The notes under the pieces were generated by a model. The model did no database searches and was not told the origin of the DNA. It worked only from the letters and a program-made list of their open reading frames with translations. Positions 51,621-59,545 of a stretch of DNA of 64,000 nucleotides are shown here, piece by piece; position 1 is the stretch's first letter, and each line of letters begins with the position of its first letter. The stretch covers positions 930,001-994,000 of the forward strand of contig NZ_CP043488.1 of assembly GCF_008330945.1 (NCBI RefSeq), written 5' to 3'. The stretch comes from Labrys sp. KNU-23. GTDB taxonomy: Bacteria > Pseudomonadota > Alphaproteobacteria > Rhizobiales > Labraceae. Both the position numbers and the translations under genes were made by a program.

Positions 51621-51977
51621 GCTTCCACGCCTTGCCCGGACGATTGGAGACGCCTATCCAGGCTTCCGCTTGCGAAACGATGAAACCCTGTCCGGATGCC
51701 GCGCGCAAGATGGTCGATGGCACTTGCACAAGGGAGCAGGGGGGCGGTGCCAGTTTCCGCTCGGGTCCCGGATCAGGAAATATCCGGCCGGATGTCGGAA
51801 CAGCGTGTGCCGCTTCGTCCTTGAGACAAGCAACGCTACCGGAACGGGAAGGTTCACGTCTGAAGTCGTCGCTGCGGATGGCGAGCCGGGTCGGCCGCGA
51901 CAGTTGCCGATGGCGCTGGATCTTGGAACAATACGTCTCCCCTTGCCGAATGCGCATTCTCAATACGGAGCAGGATC
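51621..51977. other. Intergenic region before the FAD monooxygenase
   Basis: About 357 bases between divergent genes. Several short frames, none with recognisable motifs or ribosome sites. Probably two divergent promoters; GGAGCAGGATC directly precedes the monooxygenase start. Confidence 0.4.
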
Positions 51978-53237
51978 ATGAAGGCACTGATTGCGGGAGC
52001 TGGCATTGGCGGACTGACCACTGCCTTGTTCCTTCATCGGGTCGGGGTCGAGGTTGAAATTTTCGAGGGCGCGAAGACCGTGCGCGAATTGGGTGTCGGC
52101 ATCAACATGTTGCCGCACGCGGTCGGGTTGTTGGCGGAACTTGGGCTGATCGATGAGCTCGATGCAGCCGGCATACGGACGCGTGAATTGATCTATGCGA
52201 ACCGGTTCGGGCAGGTCGTCTGGCGCGAGCTGCGCGGTATCGATGCGGGCCTCGCCGCACCTCAATTCAGCATTCACAGAGGCAAACTGCTCGGGCTGAT
52301 CCATCGAGCCGTGATCGAGCGGATGGGGCCGGGGGTACTGCGTACCGGATGTCGGGTGAGCGGTTTCGAGCAAAAGGGCGATGGCGTCATAGCCCATCTG
52401 TCGGACAGTTTCGGCAAGCCGGCGCAAGCGGTTGGCGACCTGCTCGTGGGAGCCGATGGTATTCATTCGGCCGTGCGCGCTGCGCTCTACCCTGGAGAGG
52501 GCCCGCCGATCTGGAGCGGCATCATGCTCTGGCGGGGCACCACCCCGTGGCCGAAATGGCAGGACGGCCGCACCATGGCGATCGCGGGCGGCAATTTTGC
52601 CAAGTTCGTGTTCTATCCAATTGAAAAAGAACTACAAAATTCTGGAACCTGCCTCACCAACTGGGCGGTCATGGCACGGGCAGGACAAGCAAGGGCTGAG
52701 AGCTTCTCCCTGGGAAACTGGAGCAGGCCCGGCCTGCTCGAAGAGGTTCTGCCGTTCGTTCGCGACCGCTTCCACCTCGACTATGTCGATCCGGCAGCGA
52801 TCATCCGTGCCACGGACGCGTTCTACGAATATCCCAACTGCGATCGAGAACCGCTGCCGCGCTGGTCGTTCGGGCGCGTCACCTTGCTGGGGGACGCTGC
52901 CCATCCCATGTATCCGGTCGGTTCGAACGGAGCGAGCCAGGCCATCCTCGATGCCCGCTCCTTGTCGGAACACCTCCGGGCCGCCAATACGATCGAGGCG
53001 GCTTTGGGGGCCTATGACGCAGAACGACGCCCCAGCACCACCCAGATCGTCCTGGCTAACCGCAAGGGCGGTCCCGAAGGCGTGATCGATATGGTGGAAG
53101 TCCGGGCGCCCGACGGCTTTGCCGATATCGAAGCCGTTGCAAGCTATGAAGAGCGCGAACGCGTCGTGCGCGGCTATGCGTCATTGGCAGGATTTGGGCG
53201 TCGGGAGGGGCCCGATCCGCCAATTTCCTCGACTTGA
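51978..53237 (+). CDS. FAD-dependent monooxygenase (PhzS-like flavin oxidoreductase)
   Basis: 419 residues. N-terminal FAD Rossmann motif AGAGIGGLTTALFLHRVG (about 6-23), HRGKLLGLI, the second FAD motif DLLVGADGIHSAVRAALYPG, and LLGDAAHPMYPVGSNGASQA near 315 that contacts the flavin. This is the PHBH/PhzS class of single-component aromatic hydroxylases and related flavin oxidoreductases. Substrate unknown; it stands alone. Compare the repeat family gene at 51186, divergent from it. The C-terminus is short and Pro-rich. Confidence 0.88.
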   Translation: MKALIAGAGIGGLTTALFLHRVGVEVEIFEGAKTVRELGVGINMLPHAVGLLAELGLIDELDAAGIRTRELIYANRFGQVVWRELRGIDAGLAAPQFSIHRGKLLGLIHRAVIERMGPGVLRTGCRVSGFEQKGDGVIAHLSDSFGKPAQAVGDLLVGADGIHSAVRAALYPGEGPPIWSGIMLWRGTTPWPKWQDGRTMAIAGGNFAKFVFYPIEKELQNSGTCLTNWAVMARAGQARAESFSLGNWSRPGLLEEVLPFVRDRFHLDYVDPAAIIRATDAFYEYPNCDREPLPRWSFGRVTLLGDAAHPMYPVGSNGASQAILDARSLSEHLRAANTIEAALGAYDAERRPSTTQIVLANRKGGPEGVIDMVEVRAPDGFADIEAVASYEERERVVRGYASLAGFGRREGPDPPISST

Positions 53238-53759
53238 AATATCAGGTATCAATTCGATAAATTATTTCAACAATCTGTTTTATATAATTAATTTCTGTTT
53301 TTTTAGGGTGGTGAGGGGGCTTTGTTGTCCCGCACGGTCGGCGCCTCGTCGCCAAGGTCTTTTTTGAGAAAGAGCGCTACCCGAGCCGGCCATCCTCGGT
53401 TGGAATGAACACGCGCGGGCACGGTTGCGATCATGCGGGAGCACTGGGCATTTTGAAATTGAGCTCGTGCCGGGCTGTGGCCGTGATACCAGTTGCTGAG
53501 GCGTTTGAGCTCGCGGCTTCTGGGCAAACGCGACGCGGCGCACGGCCCGCTTACCTCTCAGATTTGTGGATCCAATAGACTCGTCGAGTTCGTAGCCGAT
53601 CCATTTTTGCTGCTCTGGCTTGACCCAAAACGATCTGGCTGCACGTGGGGCCTGCGTCAAATAGGTCAGACTATATCTTCACAGTCATGCGCTGGGCCTC
53701 TGGACTGTTCGGGGCCCTCGCGGCAGATAGGTCGAGCAATGTGTTGGAGGGAATCCCCC
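53238..53759. other. Intergenic region with gene debris
   Basis: An AT-rich stretch (53238-53310) is followed by a decayed copy of the 51186 gene (see pseudogene) and non-coding sequence up to the GGAGGG ribosome site of the binding protein at 53745-53750. Confidence 0.5.
53440..53565 (-). pseudogene. Decayed partial copy of the hypothetical gene at 51186-51620
   Basis: On the minus strand, RAVRRVAFAQKPRA matches AVRRTALAQRPLG of the intact gene, and in a different frame RELKRLSNWYHGH matches RELKHLGNWHDGQ. The nucleotides around 53450-53530 (TTTGAAATTGAGCTC, GCGTTTGAGCTCGCGGC) parallel 51284-51346. Frameshift and lost ends mark it as a remnant, probably from a local duplication. Confidence 0.65.
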
Positions 53760-54794
53760 GTGTATTTGAAATGGTCCATTCCGAAATCGGTGCTGGTGCT
53801 TCTTGCCATCACCGGTGTTGCTCACGCTGAAGGCGAGCTCAACATCTATAATTGGGGAAACTACACCAACCCCAAGCTCATCAAGAAGTTTGAGGAGCAA
53901 TACAAGGTCAAGGTCACCATCACCGACTATGACTCCAACGATACGGCTCTGGCCAAGGCTCGCCAGGGCGGCTCCGGCTTCGACATCGTCGTGCCCTCGC
54001 AGACATATCTGCCGATCTGGATCAAGGAGGGACTGCTGCTGGAAACCAATCCTGGCCAGATGGAGAATTTCAAGAACGTCACGCCGGAATGGGCCAATCC
54101 CGATTTCGACCCCGGCCGCAAATATTCCGTGCCCTGGGCCTGGGGCACGATCGGCGTCGTGGTCAACACCGACACCTACAAGGGCGATATCAACACCTGG
54201 GATATCATCTTCAAGACGCCGGACGAGCTGAAGGGCAAGGTCAACGTCGTTCCGGAAATGAAGGACGTCATTACGGCCGCCATCCGCTACGTCGGCGGCG
54301 AGCAATGCACCGGCGACAAGCAGGTATTGAAGAAAGCCCGTGACCTTCTGACGGCCGCCAAGCCGAACTGGATCGCCATGGAATACAATGCCATCGAAAA
54401 GATGGGGGCAGGCGACTTCAAGGCCTCGTTGACCTGGAACGGGGCGGCCCTGCGCACGCGCCTGGCGCATCGCCAGATCCATTACGGTTATCCCAAGGAA
54501 GGCTTCACTTACTGGTCCGACAATGTGGTAGTGCTGAAAGAAGCAAAGAATGTCGACAACGCCAAATTGTTCCAGAACTTCATGATGGATCCCGAGAACG
54601 CTGCGCTGAACTCCACCTTCCATCATTATGCGAATGGCATCGCGGGTTCGGAAAAATTCATGCCGGCCGAGATGCGGGACGCCCCGGAGATCGTCGTTCC
54701 CGCGGAAGCCAAGGCGCATGGCACCGTGGCTTTGATGTGCCCCCCGGAGGTCGATGTACTTTACAAGAAGATCTGGACCGAACTGCGCAAGTAA
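53760..54794 (+). CDS. Polyamine-type ABC transporter substrate-binding protein (PotD/PotF-like)
   Basis: 344 residues. GTG start at 53760 after GGAGGG, giving the signal peptide MYLKWSIPKSVLVLLAITGVAHA. Mature part: ELNIYNWGNYTNPKLIKKFEE, VTITDYDSNDTALAKARQGG, FDIVVPSQTYLPIWIKEGLL, YSVPWAWGTIGVVVNTD, all PotD/PotF features, with the family's 'YNWGNY' start. Binds spermidine, putrescine or similar cations in the periplasm. No permease or ATPase is adjacent; a GC hairpin and then two insertion sequences follow, so the rest of the transporter is elsewhere or lost. Confidence 0.88.
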   Translation: MYLKWSIPKSVLVLLAITGVAHAEGELNIYNWGNYTNPKLIKKFEEQYKVKVTITDYDSNDTALAKARQGGSGFDIVVPSQTYLPIWIKEGLLLETNPGQMENFKNVTPEWANPDFDPGRKYSVPWAWGTIGVVVNTDTYKGDINTWDIIFKTPDELKGKVNVVPEMKDVITAAIRYVGGEQCTGDKQVLKKARDLLTAAKPNWIAMEYNAIEKMGAGDFKASLTWNGAALRTRLAHRQIHYGYPKEGFTYWSDNVVVLKEAKNVDNAKLFQNFMMDPENAALNSTFHHYANGIAGSEKFMPAEMRDAPEIVVPAEAKAHGTVALMCPPEVDVLYKKIWTELRK

Positions 54795-54807
54795 GCCGTC
54801 CAGGCGA

Positions 54808-54830
54808 GGGCGGCGACATCGGCGCCGCCC
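54808..54830 (+). terminator. GC-rich hairpin after the polyamine-binding-protein gene
   Basis: GGGCGGCG (54808-54815), 7-nt loop, CGCCGCCC (54823-54830), 13 bases after the stop, followed by GTTCTCG. Strong stem without a T-tract: probable transcript end or 3' stabiliser. Confidence 0.5.
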
Positions 54831-54922
54831 GTTCTCGAAACTGCGCCCATCACTTCTCAGGCGCGGCACAGATCAAAGTGCGGTAGGGGCCAGTTGCCCC
54901 TGCGATATCAGTCATCGTACTA

Positions 54923-55736
54923 AGGGGTGTGGGGATTCACAAACGAGGAGCAATGTGCTTCAAGCTTTGAATGGATCGCTATGTTTTGACGGACGCCCAA
55001 TGGGCGAAGATTGAGCCTCATTGCCTTGGCAAGGCGAGGGACCCCGGGCGCAGTGGCAGCGATAATCGCCTGTTTATCGAGGCTGTTTTGTGGATTGTGC
55101 GCACGAGCAGCCCCTGGCGGGATCTTCCGGCTCAATTTGGCAACTGGAGCACAGCTTTTCGGCGCTTCAGCGACTGGCGCAAGGCCGATGTCTTCGTGAA
55201 GATCTTCCAAGCCTGTAGCGATGAACCAGATATGGAATACGCCATGGTCGATGCCACTATCGTCAAGGTCCACCGTCACGGACAGGGCGCAAAAGGGGGA
55301 CTCAGAGCCAGGCCATAGGCCGTTCCAAAGGCGGCATGACCACCAAGATCCTGGCACTTACCGACGCCTTGGGCAATCTCGTGCGCTTCGAACTCCTGCC
55401 CGGACATCGCTTCGACACTGTTGGAATAGAGCCCCTCCTCAAAGGCGTCGATTTCGGTGGCCTGATCGCCGACAAGGCCTTCGATAGCGATCGCATTATT
55501 GCCGATCTCAACAAGCGCGGCGCCAAAATCGTCATCTCCCAGCATTCCAGGCGAGCACAGCCGCTCAAGCTCGACCGCGAACTCTACAAATGGCGACATC
55601 TCATCGAGAACTTCTTCTGCAAGCTCAAGGAATTCAAACGCATTGCCATGCGCGCCGACAAAACAGACCAAAGCTTTTCAGCCATCATCTATCTCGCCGC
55701 CGCCGTCATAAATTCACGATGAATCCCCACAAGCCT
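54923..55736 (+). mobile_element. IS5-family (IS427-group-like) insertion sequence
   Basis: 814 bp. Ends read AGGGGTGTGGGGATTCA on the left and the complement of AGGCTTGTGGGGATTCA on the right, matching at 15 of 17 positions, flanked by TA on both sides (54921-54922 and 55737-55738) as target duplication. It encodes a transposase in two frames. Length, ends and TA duplication fit the IS427 subgroup. It lies directly against an IS630-family element and shares its TA. Confidence 0.88.
54971..55722 (+). CDS. IS5-family transposase, two frames with -1 frameshift
   Basis: orfA (54971-55318) starts MDRYVLTDAQWAKIEP and carries the DUF4096-like N-terminal domain with the first catalytic Asp near AMVDATIVKVHRHGQGAKGG. 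orfB (open to 55722) carries TTKILALTDALGNLVRF, LIADKAFDSDRII, and the catalytic Glu in HLIENFFCKLKEFKRIAMR. The frames overlap at AAAAGGGGG (55291-55299), a slippery run; a -1 shift there joins them into a usual-length transposase with DDE residues intact. Probably functional. Confidence 0.88.
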
Positions 55737-55738
55737 TA

Positions 55739-56789
55739 GAGCACGTTCGCTAATTTCCGACTCGGAACAGGATTCACAAATCACCCGAACAATGCGAGTC
55801 CTGGGTTGCTCAAGCAACGGGAGCGAAGGATGGCGCGAGCTTACAGCCAGGATTTGCGTGATCGTGTAATTGACGCGGCGTTGTCTGGCGGTTCTGCACG
55901 GCAGGCGGCAGCTCGCTTTGGGGTCGGCGAGGCCACAGCGATCGTCTGGGTTCGCAGGGCCCGCGCGTCTGGCGAACGCGCGGCGCGCAAGCAAGGCCAG
56001 CCGTGCGGTTCCAAGCTCGAGCCGTATCGCGATTATCTTCTCGGGTTGATCGCACAAACACCGGATCTGACGATCAGTGAACTGCTGGAGCAACTCCAGG
56101 CCGAATATGGCATGCGCGCCAGTCGGGCGACGCTGTGGACGTTCTTGGATCGCTGTGGACTGACATTCAAAAAAAGTCTGCCCATGCGAGCGAGCAAGAG
56201 CGTGCGGATATCCTAAAGCGGCGCGAAGACTGGTTCGAGGGTCAACTCGACCTCGATCCGCAGCGTCTCGTCTTCATCGATGAGACGTGGACATCAACCA
56301 ACATGACGCGCCGCTGTGGCCGCGCCGCCAGGGGTGAGCGGCTTCGCGCAGGCGTTCCTCATGGCCACTGGAAAACGACAACCTTCGTTGGGGCGCTGCG
56401 CCAAACAGGAATGGTTGCACCAATGGTCCTTGATGGCCCGATCAACGGCATCTGGTTCCAGGCCTATGTCGAACAGGTCTTGGTTCCCGAACTACGACCC
56501 GGTGACATCGTGATCATGGATAATCTGGGTAGCCACAAAGGCGCTGGCGTGCGCGCCACGATCGAGGCGGCGGGTGCCACGCTCGCGTATCTCCCTCCTT
56601 ACAGTCCCGACTTCAACCCGATTGAGAACGCTTTCTCCAAGCTCAAGGCGCTCCTGCGAAAAGCGGCCGAGCGAACCGTTGACGGGCTGTGGATGAGGAT
56701 CGGTGCATTGCTGCCAACCTTCACACCGAAGGAGTGTTCAAACTTCTTTGCCGCTGCTGGATATGAGCAGGATTAAGATGAATCCGCTC
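55739..56789 (+). mobile_element. IS630-family insertion sequence
   Basis: 1051 bp between TA dinucleotides at 55737-55738 and 56790-56791, the target duplication expected for IS630/Tc1-type elements. Ends are imperfect inverted repeats: left GAGCACGTTC, right complement GAGCGGATTC. Contains a transposase in two frames. The left TA is also the right duplication of the adjacent IS5 element. Confidence 0.82.
55830..56776 (+). CDS. IS630-family transposase, two frames with -1 frameshift
   Basis: The first frame (55830-56216) starts MARAYSQDLRDRVID and has an HTH (SARQAAARFGVGEATAIVWV) and a winged-helix segment. The second frame (to 56776) has the DDE domain: VFIDETWTSTNMTRR, DIVIMDNLGSHKGAGVRA and PYSPDFNPIENAFSKLK, with Asp, Asp and Glu intact. 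They overlap at A7 (56169-56175), a typical slippage site for IS630 members; a -1 shift yields the full enzyme. Probably functional. Confidence 0.88.
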
Positions 56790-56821
56790 TAATTCACCCT
56801 CGCTCTTGCTCGAGGAGTCTC

Positions 56822-57226
56822 ATGCGCGTTCATCCCGCCGTTGCGTGTCTTCTTATTACCACGGTTCTTGTTGCGACGAATCTTGGAGGCTGTGCAACTC
56901 CGATCCGAACTTCCCCAGGAACGGTAAAAACTTTGCCTGTTGCCGTCATAAGCAAGGGACTCGGTGGAATTTTGCATGGATCTGTCCGTATAGAGCAAAC
57001 CCAAGGCTCCTACTCGGTGAGCAATGGCAGGTTTTCGTGCTCCGGTACATATGCTCTGTCGGGAGTCAGGGAACGGATCTATGTTCCGGTTCTTTGCAGC
57101 GATGGCCGCAAAGGCTATGCCGCCGTTCACAATGGGCCAAGTCTAATGAGTGGGTCTGGCTCCTTCACCTTGAGCGATGGCACCACGGGTGAGTTCGTGT
57201 TTGGCAAGGACGCCGGCAAGTCTTAG
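56822..57226 (+). CDS. Hypothetical lipoprotein
   Basis: 134 residues, CGAGGAG upstream. Signal peptide with lipobox LGGC (Cys about 24), so probably lipid-anchored. The mature part is beta-rich: VISKGLGGILHGSVRIEQ, GRFSCSGTYAL, IYVPVLCSDGRKGYAAVHNG, GSGSFTLSDGTTGEFVFG, with two Cys that could pair. Similar small lipoproteins occur widely in Rhizobiales; function unknown. It begins 32 bases after the IS630 end. Confidence 0.7.
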   Translation: MRVHPAVACLLITTVLVATNLGGCATPIRTSPGTVKTLPVAVISKGLGGILHGSVRIEQTQGSYSVSNGRFSCSGTYALSGVRERIYVPVLCSDGRKGYAAVHNGPSLMSGSGSFTLSDGTTGEFVFGKDAGKS

Positions 57227-57352
57227 ACCTGTATCACCTCGACGGTGATCGCTTCGCAAGCTGTCACGCGCCAAGGCCGCGCCTCTGAAAAAAGAACCCG
57301 CCCAATGAGGAGGGGCGTGGCCCTTCCATTGCGGCCCTGCAGATTTTATTCG

Positions 57353-57364
57353 CATAACATATCT
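57353..57364. repeat. 12-bp direct repeat, left copy
   Basis: CATAACATATCT occurs here and at 57834-57845, bracketing the WGR ORF. Both copies sit in AT-rich sequence that contrasts with the GC-rich ORF between. Confidence 0.6.
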
Positions 57365-57365
57365 T

Positions 57366-57749
57366 ATGGAACATAACCCCGTGCCCCCGGCTGGGCCAAA
57401 GGCTCGACAAACCGGGCTTTTCCAGCCGCTCCCCGCCGAGATGTCCGCTTCAGCCCAACCATATCTGCGGTGCGCGAGACTGTGGTCATGTCCGCCGACC
57501 CGGCTCGCTACATTGTATCTTCAGTGCGTCGCCCCTTCGCACATCATGGCCCGCTTCTATGGCATGTCGGTCCGGCCGACCTTGTTTGGCTCAGTCTCGC
57601 TGGTCCGCAATTGGGGACGGATCGGCAGGTTGGGTAGGTTCAAGATTGAACCATTCGACGATCTGCCGGGGCTCGAACGAGCCCTTGGCCGCATCGCCAG
57701 CAGGAAACGTAGGCGTGGCTATGCCGAGCCAAGCATCCGGCAGGCCTGA
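57366..57749 (+). CDS. WGR-domain protein
   Basis: 127 residues from ATG 57366; the family suggests that the functional start may be nearer the domain. The first about 50 residues are Pro/Arg-rich and unremarkable. Residues about 50-122 form a WGR domain: LYLQCVAPSHIMARFYGM, LFGSVSLVRNWGRIGRLGR, FDDLPGLERALGRIASRKRRRGY. Stand-alone WGR proteins of 80-100 residues are common in Rhizobiales; the domain is thought to bind nucleic acid. Probably acquired or displaced, as it lies between 12-bp direct repeats beside the IS elements. Confidence 0.6.
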   Translation: MEHNPVPPAGPKARQTGLFQPLPAEMSASAQPYLRCARLWSCPPTRLATLYLQCVAPSHIMARFYGMSVRPTLFGSVSLVRNWGRIGRLGRFKIEPFDDLPGLERALGRIASRKRRRGYAEPSIRQA

Positions 57750-57833
57750 ACGGGTGATCGTGATTCAGAAGAGATTCTGTCGGACGGCACGGCAGCTGTA
57801 TTTTACATAATATTATGCATATATAATATGTTA

Positions 57834-57845
57834 CATAACATATCT
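57834..57845. repeat. 12-bp direct repeat, right copy
   Basis: Second CATAACATATCT. The preceding bases 57800-57833 are almost pure A/T and include several ATAT-rich symmetric words. Confidence 0.6.
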
Positions 57846-57854
57846 AAGACTTCA

Positions 57855-58676
57855 CTATAAGCTTAAAGCTTCGGCCACGCGTTGAAGAAGAACAAGGCTG
57901 CGCTCGACATCGGGCTGTGCCGAGCCTGTCCGACGGATATGCGGGCAGGTCAGCACGGCAAGAGCGTGGCCTTCGGCCGTGAGAATCGGCACACTGATAT
58001 CGTTGACCCCGAAGATCTGCTGGCTCTCGTCGATGCGATAGGCGGCTTTGCCATAGGCGGCCAGCTGCGCTTCGAGCCCAGCATAGATCACTGCCTTCTC
58101 GGTACCCTTCCAACGAACCAGCAGCTCCTCTTTGGCCTGTGTGTCCTGAAAAGCCAGAAGAAGCTGGCCCGAACCGGTGGTCAATAGGTCGATCGGCGTG
58201 CCGACGCGAACCGTGAAGACCCAGTCAGAGGATGCAGCCGCATGGGCAACCACCACGGCTTCGTCGCGTTCGCGCATGACGAGATGACAGGACTGGCCGG
58301 ATTCCCCGGCAAATCGATCCATCAGGGGCACGGCCCGCGCGGTCAGCCGGCGTATGGGCGGATGATGCTGCGCCAGCACGAACAGCTTCATGCTCAAGGC
58401 GAAGCGATCCCCTTCCGCCGAGCGATAGACATAGCCGCGGGCAACCAGGCGTTCGAGCATGCGATAGATCTCGCTCGCGCCTCTGCCGAGCTCCTTGACG
58501 ATTTCCGCCCGCGTCAGCGCATCGGAGCGGCTGGCCAGCAGTTCCAGGATGTCCAGGCCCTTGTCGAGCGCCGGCGCCCGATAGAGAGCCTCCCGGCTCG
58601 CTCCCTCCTCCTGCTCTCCTGACGGTCTCGGCAAGGCGACTCTTCTCCGTTGTTGACATATGAATATGTTATTCAT
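57855..58676 (-). CDS. IclR family transcriptional regulator
   Basis: 273 residues if the ATG at 58676 is used, but that codon lies inside the 21-bp operator; a TTG at 58634 behind GGAGAAGAG (259 residues) fits better. HTH_IclR (about 45-105): APALDKGLDILELLASRSDALTRAEI, ASEIYRMLERLVARGYVY. C-terminal effector domain: GQSCHLVMRERDEAVVVAHA, RVGTPIDLLTTGSGQLLLA, RIDESQQIFGVNDISVPIL. Divergent from the SDR/fuconate-dehydratase genes, so it probably represses them until a sugar-acid inducer binds. Confidence 0.88.
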   Translation of the reverse strand: MNNIFICQQRRRVALPRPSGEQEEGASREALYRAPALDKGLDILELLASRSDALTRAEIVKELGRGASEIYRMLERLVARGYVYRSAEGDRFALSMKLFVLAQHHPPIRRLTARAVPLMDRFAGESGQSCHLVMRERDEAVVVAHAAASSDWVFTVRVGTPIDLLTTGSGQLLLAFQDTQAKEELLVRWKGTEKAVIYAGLEAQLAAYGKAAYRIDESQQIFGVNDISVPILTAEGHALAVLTCPHIRRTGSAQPDVERSLVLLQRVAEALSL

Positions 58677-58681
58677 ATTTG
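58653..58681 (+). promoter_or_regulatory. SDR promoter overlapped by a 21-bp palindrome (IclR operator)
   Basis: TTGACA (58653-58658), 17 bases, TATTTG (58676-58681) form a plausible promoter for the SDR gene. Over it lies ATATGAATA (58658-58666) - TGT - TATTCATAT (58670-58678), a perfect 9+3+9 palindrome. A repressor bound there would block the promoter. Confidence 0.65.
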
Positions 58682-58735
58682 ATCCGTCAACAACGAGCCG
58701 CACTCGGCAATTACACACTTATGGGAGATCGTCGC

Positions 58736-59485
58736 ATGCGCCTGGACGGCAAACGCATCCTGATCACCGCTGCCGGGCAAGGCATCGGCCGGGCTACGGC
58801 CCTCACCTGCGCCGCCGAGGGAGCCCGCGTCATCGCCACCGACCTCAATGAGGACGCACTCACAGCCCTAGCCGCCGCCGACGGCCGTATCGAAACGCGC
58901 AGGCTCGACGTACTCGATCCCGGCGCCATTGCCGAATTGGGCCGGTCCCTGGCCGACCTCGACGGTCTCTTCAACTGCGCCGGTTTCGTCCACAATGGCA
59001 GCATCTCCGAATGCAGCGACGAAGATTGGGATTTCAGCTTCGATCTCAACGTCAAGAGCATGTTCCGCCTGATCAAGGCCCTGCTGCCGGGCCTCCTGCA
59101 CCGCGCGGGTGAAACGGGCTCGAGCGCCATTCTCAACATGGCCTCGATGGCATCCTCGGTGAAAGGTTTCCCGAACCGGCTGGCCTATGGCGCTTCGAAG
59201 GCTGCCGTCATCGGCCTGACCAAGGCCCTGGCCGCCGACCATGTCCGCCAGGGCCTTCGTTGCAACGCCATCTGCCCCGGCACGGTCGACACGCCTTCGC
59301 TGCGCGGGCGCATCGCCGCCGCTGCCGATCCGGTGCAGGCCGAGAAGGACTTCATCGCCCGCCAGCCGATGGGCCGGCTCGCCAATGTCGACGACATCGC
59401 GCCGATGGTGGTCTTCCTGCTGTCGGACGAGTCCCGCTTCGTCACTGGCCAGGCCGTGCTGGTGGATGGCGGCGTGACGATCTGA
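58736..59485 (+). CDS. SDR family oxidoreductase, 2-keto-3-deoxy-L-fuconate dehydrogenase-like
   Basis: 249 residues from MRLDGKRILITAAGQGIG, with GGGAGAT upstream. Rossmann motif TAAGQGIGRATA, LFNCAGFVHNG, catalytic Ser/Tyr/Lys in NMASMASSVKG and YGASKAAVIG, and RCNAICPGTVDTPSL plus GQAVLVDGG at the C-terminus. This matches SDRs of the non-phosphorylated L-fucose route that oxidise 2-keto-3-deoxy-L-fuconate at C4 with NAD. It precedes a fuconate dehydratase by 60 bases, which supports the assignment. Confidence 0.85.
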   Translation: MRLDGKRILITAAGQGIGRATALTCAAEGARVIATDLNEDALTALAAADGRIETRRLDVLDPGAIAELGRSLADLDGLFNCAGFVHNGSISECSDEDWDFSFDLNVKSMFRLIKALLPGLLHRAGETGSSAILNMASMASSVKGFPNRLAYGASKAAVIGLTKALAADHVRQGLRCNAICPGTVDTPSLRGRIAAAADPVQAEKDFIARQPMGRLANVDDIAPMVVFLLSDESRFVTGQAVLVDGGVTI

Positions 59486-59545
59486 GCGGAATAGACGACA
59501 GTCGAGACCTGCACTAGCGACCATAATTCGACCGGAGGACACGCA

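Noticed and set aside
54971..56776. Both transposases as pseudogenes broken by frameshift
   Set aside because: Frames overlap at homopolymer slippery runs in the -1 direction, as is usual for these IS families, and the DDE residues are intact.
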